Below are positions 27,749-32,932 of a DNA stretch of 32,932 bases, piece after piece (the stretch's first letter is position 1; each line of letters begins with the position of its first letter). Under the pieces are notes generated by a model that saw only the letters and a list, made by a program, of their open reading frames with translations, had not been told where the DNA came from and did not search any database. A program made the translations under genes and the position numbers. The stretch comes from an uncultured Clostridium sp. (GTDB lineage: Bacteria; Bacillota; Clostridia; Christensenellales; Borkfalkiaceae), in contig USMU01000011.1 in assembly GCA_900555925.1 (NCBI GenBank), forward strand, positions 1 to 32,932. The letters are read 5' to 3'.

Positions 27749-27800
27749 TAGGTTTTTGAAAAATTGCAAAAATTCTTGTTTTAGTTATATGAAACTTGTT

Positions 27801-27842
27801 GAAATAAAAGGGCGCCGGAAGTTTCCGGCGCCCTTTTATTTC
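27801..27842 (-). terminator. terminator of the regulator gene
   Basis: A perfect 20-bp inverted repeat (arms 27801-27820 and 27823-27842) has a GGCGCCGG-rich core and a TTTTATTT tail on the minus strand. It overlaps the TGA stop of the regulator gene by two bases. It separates the regulator transcript from the operon downstream. Confidence 0.88.
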
Positions 27843-28770
27843 AGTTGTAATCGACCATATAAACGAGACCTTGTGCAAAGTCTCCGAATTTTTCTCCGAA
27901 AAGATTGACTCCGCCCTGATGGCGGGCTTTTTCCTTTACTCCTATACGGAAAGTGATATAGTTTCCATCCTGCAAGCCGAGCGTTTCGATCGTATGTGTG
28001 CTGATGGCCATTTCGTCCAAGTAAACGCAACTCGGAGTGATTCTCAAAGTTTTGATAATTCCGTATTGAGTAGAATAATCCGACCACCAATCGGGATTGA
28101 GGCGTCCTCTCCGTCCTCCGAAATCGCCGGGAGATAGATATGTCGCCACCTCTGTTCCGTTTATCCAGAATGTAATATCGCTCTCCCAATCGTTACGATA
28201 ATTAGGCGCTTCACTGCAAATCTCCATACTGAATATGACGGCGTTGATGTGTTTATCCTTCAACATATAGTTGGGAACCCGATATTCCAAATATCCTTTA
28301 CTGAACCAAATCATTTGAGCCTCATAACGCAAAGGACTGAAAAAGGCTCCCGGCATGTCGTCGGCAACTATGATGCCGTGTTCGCTCGCCATGCCGCAGC
28401 CGGCCTCGACGCAGGCATCGGTAAAACTCCCCAAAGGAATCTCCTGAGAAAACTGAAAACTTTTATTGGAATGTGTATCCGTAGTAAAATCTAGGGAAAA
28501 GCGGTCTATCTGACGGGAAATCAGTTTGGCATTCCCCCGGGTATTGCGTTTTATCGTAACATTGATTAATCCTGCTTTTCGCAAGATATTGATATGAAAA
28601 GAAACCGTCGAAATAGGAAGTTTCAGCCGCTTTGCAAGTTCGGCTATAGAATAACATGAAGAACGCAGCATGCACATGATACGCCTGCGAACGGTGGCGT
28701 CTAACGCCTGTATGAGCTCACCGAGTCTGTCTTCGTCGTCTATTTTCAAATCAAATTCTCGTTTTGCCAT
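27841..28770 (-). CDS. ArsR-type winged-helix regulator with beta-rich C-terminal domain
   Basis: The 309-residue protein has an N-terminal winged-helix domain (about 14-95) of ArsR type: LDATVRRRIMCML, then the recognition-helix region IAELAKRLKLPISTVSFHI and NILRKAGLI. The remaining 210 residues are rich in aromatic and beta-forming residues (FWINGTEVATYLSPGDFGG, NYITFRIGV), likely a ligand-sensing beta-sandwich. The architecture resembles COG4189-type predicted regulators, though I hold that name loosely. No metal-binding Cys or His pair typical of ArsR metal sensors is evident. It lies directly upstream of the polysaccharide operon on the same strand, with its own promoter and terminator, and is the obvious candidate regulator of that operon. 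Confidence 0.8.
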   Translation of the reverse strand: MAKREFDLKIDDEDRLGELIQALDATVRRRIMCMLRSSCYSIAELAKRLKLPISTVSFHINILRKAGLINVTIKRNTRGNAKLISRQIDRFSLDFTTDTHSNKSFQFSQEIPLGSFTDACVEAGCGMASEHGIIVADDMPGAFFSPLRYEAQMIWFSKGYLEYRVPNYMLKDKHINAVIFSMEICSEAPNYRNDWESDITFWINGTEVATYLSPGDFGGRRGRLNPDWWSDYSTQYGIIKTLRITPSCVYLDEMAISTHTIETLGLQDGNYITFRIGVKEKARHQGGVNLFGEKFGDFAQGLVYMVDYN

Positions 28771-28802
28771 TTCTTTTCCGCCGTATAGTTTTACTTGGCT
28801 TC

Positions 28803-28831
28803 AATATAACACATTTTTTTCTTTTTGTCAA
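28803..28831 (-). promoter_or_regulatory. promoter of the ArsR-type regulator gene
   Basis: On the minus strand TTGACA (28826-28831) and TATATT (28803-28808) are 17 bases apart. About 30 bases upstream of the -35 box, the sequence CTAATATGT occurs twice (28861-28869 and 28875-28883), a possible operator. Confidence 0.8.
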
Positions 28832-29015
28832 GATTCATTTTCCAAAATTTGTTTTCTATTCTAATATGTACTAACTAATATGTGTCGTTATTTTGATTTT
28901 TCATCTAATATCCTCTTCTTTGTACTTTGTTTATGTACGGCCCAAAGCCTTACATATAGTTTAGCACAAAGGAGCTTTTTGTATAGCACACGAATAACTG
29001 AAAATAAAGCTTTCC

Positions 29016-29040
29016 GCCACCGGCACAGCCGGTGGCTTTT
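29016..29040 (+). terminator. plus-strand terminator-like hairpin without an assigned gene
   Basis: A perfect 9-bp GC-rich stem (GCCACCGGC at 29016-29024 and GCCGGTGGC at 29028-29036, loop ACA) is followed directly by TTTT on the plus strand. On the minus strand the hairpin is followed by GGAAAG, so it is oriented for plus-strand transcription, yet both neighbouring genes are on the minus strand. Confidence 0.6.
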
Positions 29041-29086
29041 ACAATGCGGCCGCATCAATCTATCCCCGCCTCGTCCTTCATAAAAG

Positions 29087-29117
29087 AAAGCTCGACCTTC
29101 TAAAAGTCGAGCTTTTC
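29087..29117 (-). terminator. terminator of the brkB-like gene
   Basis: A 10-bp stem (AAAGCTCGAC at 29087-29096 and GTCGAGCTTT at 29106-29115) has a 9-base loop and on the minus strand is followed by CTTTTATG. It lies about 45 bases after the stop of the brkB-like gene. T residues also follow on the plus strand, so it may act both ways. Confidence 0.7.
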
Positions 29118-29162
29118 AAATTGCTTACTTAAACGCACATAGGGAGGGGGTACCGCATGAAA

Positions 29163-29960
29163 TCAAAGGGTTTTACTTTCTCGTGCCGAAATTTTTTCGC
29201 TGTTGAAAATTACCCCGACGACAAAGCAAATCATCAATACATACAGCCAAAGCATAAAGACAATAATTGCACTGAGTGCCCCATATAATTTCCCCATATT
29301 TCCTATTTTCAAATAAATCGTAAACCCGATAAGTGCAATCGACCATGCCGCTACCGTAATCGATGTCCCGGGCAACAATTCCTTGAGTTTTACTTTATAT
29401 GGGCATACATAGAGATTGAGTATCAAAGCGAGAAAAAAAGAAACCGCAAGAATGAGAATATAATCCAACGTAAGTTCCAGCCAACGCGGAAATAACCGAG
29501 AAAAAATAAAAGCTCCTCCACCTAAAACCGCGCCTGAAATAACAGTGAGAAACATAACCGCGAACATTAACAGCAAAGCGCCTAAACGAACCAACAGACC
29601 GTGTTTTTTTCTCTTATATGAATAAATGAGCTCTCCGCTCCGACGCATGTGATAAAAGAGATTTGTGGCGGAATACAAAGTCGTGGCGATCAAAAAAATC
29701 GAAGCGCCTGCCGTTGCGTTCATTGCCTCTGAACGAATATATAAAAGGATATCCTGCACGGATTCAAAAACCGGTAGAGAAAGAACGCTTTCGGTATCAA
29801 TTTCTAATTTGCCAAATAACAGCGTCAACCAGAACGCAAAAGGGGTAATCGACATAATTAAAAAGTATACTAACATTCCCGCTATCGTCGTGTATTTTTT
29901 TTCTGCAAGAACTTCATACTTCCCTTTTGCCCAAAGGATAAATGTTCGGATTTTATTCAT
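29163..29960 (-). CDS. YihY/BrkB-family membrane protein
   Basis: The 265-residue protein has six likely membrane helices and matches the YihY/BrkB family (once misnamed RNase BN): an N-terminal KKYTTIAGMLVYFLIMSITPF helix, a central GAVLGGGAFIF segment and the C-terminal YGALSAIIVFMLWLYVLMICFVVGVIFN signature. Family members are inner-membrane proteins of uncertain function, some proposed as transporters. The start is the ATG at 29960, but no clear ribosome-binding site is seen. It is the first gene beyond the AT-rich mini-cluster and has its own terminator. Confidence 0.87.
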   Translation of the reverse strand: MNKIRTFILWAKGKYEVLAEKKYTTIAGMLVYFLIMSITPFAFWLTLLFGKLEIDTESVLSLPVFESVQDILLYIRSEAMNATAGASIFLIATTLYSATNLFYHMRRSGELIYSYKRKKHGLLVRLGALLLMFAVMFLTVISGAVLGGGAFIFSRLFPRWLELTLDYILILAVSFFLALILNLYVCPYKVKLKELLPGTSITVAAWSIALIGFTIYLKIGNMGKLYGALSAIIVFMLWLYVLMICFVVGVIFNSEKISARESKTL

Positions 29961-30142
29961 CTTACTATTATGGACAAAAAATTGACTTTTCTTACTTATT
30001 TCTTTGAGTAAATAGCATAACCCAAAAATACGCTTTACCTGATTTTTGCGGCTGTCTCTCTATTTCTCATGACCGTCTCCATATAGATAATTTTCCGCTC
30101 TGGCTCTACAAATTGCTTTTCAAAAAATGTCCTTTGCTCATC

Positions 30143-30373
30143 TCAACAGATATTTTTTGTTTCTAATACTTTTATAATATCACCTACTTTCTCCCAATTA
30201 TCTATATTTAATTCCTCTATTTCAAATTCTATTCCCATTTCTGCCTCTATATCTACTACGACCTGCACAAACGACAGACTGTCCAAGCTCAATTCTCTTA
30301 ATTTGCTTTCTTCCGTCACTTCTTCTTCCAATGCACAATGTTTCTTTATAAACTCGCAAACTTTTTCTCTCAT
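30143..30373 (-). CDS. acyl carrier protein
   Basis: The 76-residue protein has the phosphopantetheine attachment motif LSLDSLSFV with Ser32, within the usual four-helix ACP layout (KLRELSLDSL, VVDIEAEMGIEFEIEEL). Its ATG overlaps the stop of the adenylating-domain gene (ATGA), so translation is coupled. It is therefore unlikely to be the housekeeping fatty-acid ACP, which normally lies with fab genes. It probably carried the acyl or aminoacyl group activated by a partner ligase and used by the BtrH-like protein. It lies in the AT-rich region. Confidence 0.85.
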   Translation of the reverse strand: MREKVCEFIKKHCALEEEVTEESKLRELSLDSLSFVQVVVDIEAEMGIEFEIEELNIDNWEKVGDIIKVLETKNIC

Positions 30374-30753
30374 CGCCTTACCTTCTTTCCGCTCGCTGTC
30401 CGTTCTATCTCGGTCACTTGTTCTATTCTATTCGGCATAAAATGTGCGTTTAACCTTCCCGCAAGCTGTTTCCTCAATGCCCACGGCTCAGATGTTCCCA
30501 TATATTTCAAACAAATTTCCGTCACTCCGTTTTCTCCGCTCTTACCATATACAATACAATCTTCTACACCCGTGCAATTTTTTACTTCTTCCTCTATTTC
30601 TTCCGGAAAAATATTTATTCCCGCCCGTATCAACATATCGTCTTTTCTGCCTTCTATATAGTAATAACCCTCTTCATCCTTGTATGCCATATCACCCGTA
30701 TATAGCCAACCATTCTTTATTTTCTTTTTACTTTTCTCTTCGTCCTTAACCAT
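30370..30753 (-). pseudogene. adenylate-forming enzyme reduced to its C-terminal domain
   Basis: The 127 residues correspond only to the end of an AMP-binding (ANL superfamily) enzyme: GWLYTGD, the hinge region GRKDDMLIRAGINIFPEEIE and the terminal catalytic-lysine motif RTASGKKVRR. The large N-terminal domain of about 350-400 residues, which holds the P-loop and most substrate contacts, is absent. Upstream of the first ATG the same frame meets a stop six codons earlier, and no ribosome-binding site is visible. It overlaps the BtrH-like frame by 37 bases. The simplest reading is that a deletion removed the 5' part of the ligase gene. The alternative is a stand-alone C-terminal domain or a product of frameshifting from the upstream frame. 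Confidence 0.75.
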
Positions 30754-31205
30754 TCCGCTCGGTCAAAATAAGGATCTACGAGGAAAAATGCCTCAGCTCT
30801 ATTGCCCATAATTAATACTGTATGATTGTTATGTAAATGTTTATAATAAGGGTCCCAAGAAACATAATAACAATCTAAATGGACGATAACAGGTCTTCCT
30901 TCTTCAATTTCGTTTTCAAGATACGCTCGATATTCTTCCCAATTCGTTACGTTTTTTTCTTTTATAAAAACTCCATAAGATTGGTATAATTCCGGCAAAC
31001 TTTTTATGTCGCACAACTTTTCCGATATCTTTTGTTTTGGCGCTTCTATATATCGAACTCCCGGATAAGCACCGCTCAATGGGAGAGAAAAATCTTTTCC
31101 GTAATATGCAAATAATTTTGCCAAGTTGTATTCCACACACATTCCTCGTTTTCTCAAAGTAGGAAATGCCGTAGGATAATCGACCGTTAATATTTTTTCT
31201 GACAT
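30717..31205 (-). CDS. BtrH N-terminal-domain-like protein, probably 3'-truncated
   Basis: The 162-residue protein resembles the N-terminal domain of the butirosin protein BtrH, a papain-like fold. The candidate nucleophile is Cys23 (GMCVEYNLAKLFAYYG), with a conserved EEGRPVIVHLDCYY strand and a histidine in HNNHTVLIMG (H128), then VDPYF (D144). BtrH moves an acyl group from the ACP BtrI to an aminoglycoside. Full-length relatives have a further domain of similar size, which is missing here. After AEW the last ten residues (LRTKRKVKRK) are read out of frame from the adenylating-enzyme sequence, so this tail is not native. The ATG has an AAAGGAG site five bases upstream and an extended -10 promoter. 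The family assignment is from motif memory, not a search. Confidence 0.72.
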   Translation of the reverse strand: MSEKILTVDYPTAFPTLRKRGMCVEYNLAKLFAYYGKDFSLPLSGAYPGVRYIEAPKQKISEKLCDIKSLPELYQSYGVFIKEKNVTNWEEYRAYLENEIEEGRPVIVHLDCYYVSWDPYYKHLHNNHTVLIMGNRAEAFFLVDPYFDRAEWLRTKRKVKRK

Positions 31206-31247
31206 ATTTTCTCCTTTTCATCTCATCGGATTTTTCTCAGCGATTCT

Positions 31248-31256
31248 ATTATAGCA
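31248..31256 (-). promoter_or_regulatory. extended -10 promoter of the BtrH-like cluster
   Basis: On the minus strand TGCTATAAT is a perfect -10 box with the TGn extension. A TTGACA at 31276-31281 lies 22 bases upstream, too far for a normal -35, so the extended -10 probably carries recognition. Confidence 0.6.
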
Positions 31257-31362
31257 AAAAAAGTTATCCATAACCTGTCAACTTTTTAATGCTCGCTTTT
31301 ATTACCGAGGATAAAATTTATTTTCTTTCATAAAAATTTTTCCGTAATCCCCCTTTGAACGG

Positions 31363-31391
31363 CTGACTTTCTTTTGTTTTTATGATATACT
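31363..31391 (+). promoter_or_regulatory. promoter of the PurF-family gene
   Basis: CTGACT (31363-31368) and TATACT (31386-31391) are 17 bases apart, and the -10 box carries a TGA extension (TGATATACT). The leader of about 75 bases contains a loose GAGACG/CGTCTC inverted repeat (31414-31442). No purine riboswitch motif is recognised. Confidence 0.65.
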
Positions 31392-31472
31392 ATTTCAGTA
31401 CAAAAGAAAAAAAGAGACGCTCCTTCTCATGAAGATCGTCTCGTCTACATCGGAATTACGGAGGTAAAAATA

Positions 31473-32876
31473 TTGAGCGGATTTTTCGGAGTGGCTTCAA
31501 AGAAAGACTGTGTTTTCGATTTATTTTTCGGCACGGACTATCATTCTCATCTCGGCACGAGACGGGGCGGCATGGCCGTTTACGGAGAAAGCGGCTTTAA
31601 CCGTGCAATTCATAATATCGAAAATTCCCCTTTCCGCACAAAATTTGAACGCGATTTTGAAGAAATGAAAGGGAATATCGGAATCGGCTGTATTTCGGAC
31701 AGCGAACCGCAGCCGCTGTTAGTCCGTTCTCACTTCGGCAATTTTGCCATTGCGACGGTAGGAAGAATCAATAATACCGACGAGCTCGTCAAAGCGGCTT
31801 TCGCGGCGGGAACCTCCCATTTTCTCGAAATGAGCGGCGGCAGCATCAATGCTACGGAACTCACGGCGGCACTTATCAATCGCGGCAATACCATTCCCGA
31901 AGGAATTCGGTATGCACAGAGTGTGATAGACGGTTCCATGTCTATCCTCATTCTCACGCAAAACGGAATTTACGCCGCACGCGACAGCATGGGGCGTACC
32001 CCCGTCGTACTCGGAAGAAAAAAAGACGCCTATTGCATCGCCTTTGAATCGTTTTCCTACCTCAATCTCGGCTATGAGGATTATAAAGAACTCGGACCGG
32101 GAGAAATTGATTTTATCACGGCGGAGGGAGCGGAGGTCATTCTTCCGCCCTCGGATACGACAAAAATATGTTCTTTCCTTTGGGTCTATTACGGTTATCC
32201 CGCCTCCTCTTATGAGGGGCTGAATGTTGAAAAAATGCGCTATAACTGCGGCGATATGCTCGCCAGAAGGGACGACGTTTCCGCCGACAGCGTAGCGGGG
32301 CTTCCCGATTCGGGAACCGCTCACGCAGTAGGATACGCGAATCGTTCCAAAATTCCCCTTTCCCGTCCCTTCGTAAAATATACCCCCACTTGGCCGCGTT
32401 CGTTCATGCCGCAGAGCCAAAAACGGAGAGATCTGATCGCCCACATGAAGCTGATTCCCATCGATTCCATGATCCGTGGTAAAAAATTAGTTTTGATAGA
32501 CGATTCTCTCGTCAGGGGGACGCAAATGCACGGAACTACGGATTTTCTTTACCGGAACGGAGCGAAAGAGCTGCATATTCGTCTCGCGTGTCCCCCGATT
32601 CTTTACGGCTGTCCTTATCTGAATTTTTCCCGTTCCAATTCTTCCATGGAGCTGATCGCACGACGCAAAATTGCAGAGATAGAAGGCAGTGATTCGGAAG
32701 AGAAGCTCGCGCCCTACCTTGATCCCGATTCCGATCAATATGCGGCCATGGTCGAAGCGATACGAAAAGAGCTTAAATTTACGACGCTTAAATACCATCG
32801 CCTCGACGATATGCTCGAATCCACGGGACTCCCTTCCTGTAAATTCTGCACGTATTGCTGGCACGGTAAAAAATAA
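31473..32876 (+). CDS. PurF-family amidophosphoribosyltransferase-like protein lacking the Cys nucleophile
   Basis: The 467-residue protein begins at a TTG codon eight bases after an ACGGAGG site and reads MSGFFGVASK. Canonical PurF begins MCGI with Cys as the N-terminal glutaminase nucleophile; here that residue is Ser2. The amidotransferase-like domain spans about 1-230 and the phosphoribosyltransferase domain about 240-450. The PRPP loop IDDSLVRGTQM is intact (D343, D344). Cysteines at 233 (ICSF), 380 (YGCPY), and 456/459/462 (CKFCTYCW) match the iron-sulfur ligand pattern of Bacillus-type PurF. The HLGTRRGGMA segment marks a subgroup I recall in Bacteroidetes and Clostridia. It may make phosphoribosylamine from ammonia or have another role. 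It stands alone, with a strong terminator at the window end. Confidence 0.88.
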   Translation: MSGFFGVASKKDCVFDLFFGTDYHSHLGTRRGGMAVYGESGFNRAIHNIENSPFRTKFERDFEEMKGNIGIGCISDSEPQPLLVRSHFGNFAIATVGRINNTDELVKAAFAAGTSHFLEMSGGSINATELTAALINRGNTIPEGIRYAQSVIDGSMSILILTQNGIYAARDSMGRTPVVLGRKKDAYCIAFESFSYLNLGYEDYKELGPGEIDFITAEGAEVILPPSDTTKICSFLWVYYGYPASSYEGLNVEKMRYNCGDMLARRDDVSADSVAGLPDSGTAHAVGYANRSKIPLSRPFVKYTPTWPRSFMPQSQKRRDLIAHMKLIPIDSMIRGKKLVLIDDSLVRGTQMHGTTDFLYRNGAKELHIRLACPPILYGCPYLNFSRSNSSMELIARRKIAEIEGSDSEEKLAPYLDPDSDQYAAMVEAIRKELKFTTLKYHRLDDMLESTGLPSCKFCTYCWHGKK

Positions 32877-32907
32877 GCATTGAAAATAATTTTGAAAAAA
32901 CGCTTCC

Positions 32908-32932
32908 CGCCCGTCGGAAAATCCGACGGGCG
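32908..32932 (+). terminator. terminator hairpin at the window end
   Basis: A perfect 11-bp stem (CGCCCGTCGGA at 32908-32918, TCCGACGGGCG at 32922-32932) with loop AAA ends exactly at the window edge, 32 bases after the PurF-family stop. The T-tract, if any, is outside the window. Confidence 0.7.

Larger units (their letters stand above)
28832..29162. other. intergenic region between the regulator and brkB-like genes
   Basis: This gap holds the CTAATATGT direct repeat, a plus-strand terminator-like hairpin at 29016-29040, a NotI-like 12-base palindrome at 29044-29055 and the brkB-like terminator. A TATAGT box on the plus strand at 28955-28960 could start a short transcript ending at the first hairpin. 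I see no convincing protein gene. Confidence 0.45.

Noticed and set aside
28884..28912. Nine-codon leader peptide frame (MKNQNNDTY) with an AAGAGG site upstream of the regulator promoter
   Set aside because: It ends before the regulator promoter, has no repeated regulatory codon and no nearby attenuator, so it is probably chance.
29044..29055. ATGCGGCCGCAT palindrome as a possible operator
   Set aside because: It is isolated, lies between two terminators, and a 12-base palindrome can occur by chance.

Overview
The window looks like a chromosomal segment of an anaerobic, probably gut-dwelling Firmicute (Clostridia). The evidence is good Gram-positive ribosome-binding sites, sigma-A type promoters with 17-base spacers, several lipobox lipoproteins, a PhoP/PhoR pair and intrinsic terminators. 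A Christensenellales-type uncultured lineage is my guess and cannot be proven from the window. Base composition is moderate (by eye a little under 50% GC) except for a clearly AT-rich stretch around 29,960-31,270. I saw no tRNA, rRNA, CRISPR array, transposase or integrase.

Left end (34-4,771): two translationally coupled FAD-dependent oxidoreductases on the minus strand diverge from a plus-strand gene for a membrane-anchored protein carrying two YegP/DUF1508 units behind a long charged linker.

Phosphate region (4,894-13,081, all minus strand): in transcription order this is pstS, a single gene fusing pstC and pstA, pstB, phoU, then a Na/Pi cotransporter with a PhoU-like tail under its own promoter, then phoP and phoR. 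It holds high-affinity uptake, a secondary transporter, and the sensor, regulator and PhoU brake. The pstS promoter carries several TTTACA-like repeats, some at 11 or 22 base steps, as expected for PhoP sites.

Polysaccharide region (13,589-28,831, all minus strand): an ArsR-type regulator with its own promoter and terminator is followed by a long operon. The operon encodes a sugar-binding lipoprotein, two CUT1 permeases, a 1,258-residue modular lipoprotein built from CBM9-like and carboxypeptidase-regulatory-like modules, two paralogous family-43 glycosidase lipoproteins, and a cytoplasmic family-2 glycosidase. No transport ATPase gene is present, so a shared MsmX-type ATPase elsewhere is likely. 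The layout suggests capture and trimming of an arabinose- or xylose-containing plant glycan at the cell surface, import of oligosaccharides, and final cleavage inside. The operon leader holds a run of inverted repeats, two of which overlap.

Right end (29,087-32,932): a YihY/BrkB-type membrane protein is followed by an AT-rich mini-cluster. The cluster has the N-terminal domain of a BtrH-like acyl-ACP-dependent acyltransferase, an adenylating enzyme reduced to its C-terminal domain, and an acyl carrier protein. The first two look fused by a deletion. Last is a plus-strand PurF-family gene whose product starts Met-Ser instead of Met-Cys, so it lacks the canonical glutaminase nucleophile although its PRPP loop and iron-sulfur cysteines are kept.

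The observations I rate highest are the Cys-less PurF homologue, the BtrH/adenylation/ACP remnant, the modular CBM9-like lipoprotein with the palindromic leader of its operon, and the membrane-anchored tandem YegP protein.
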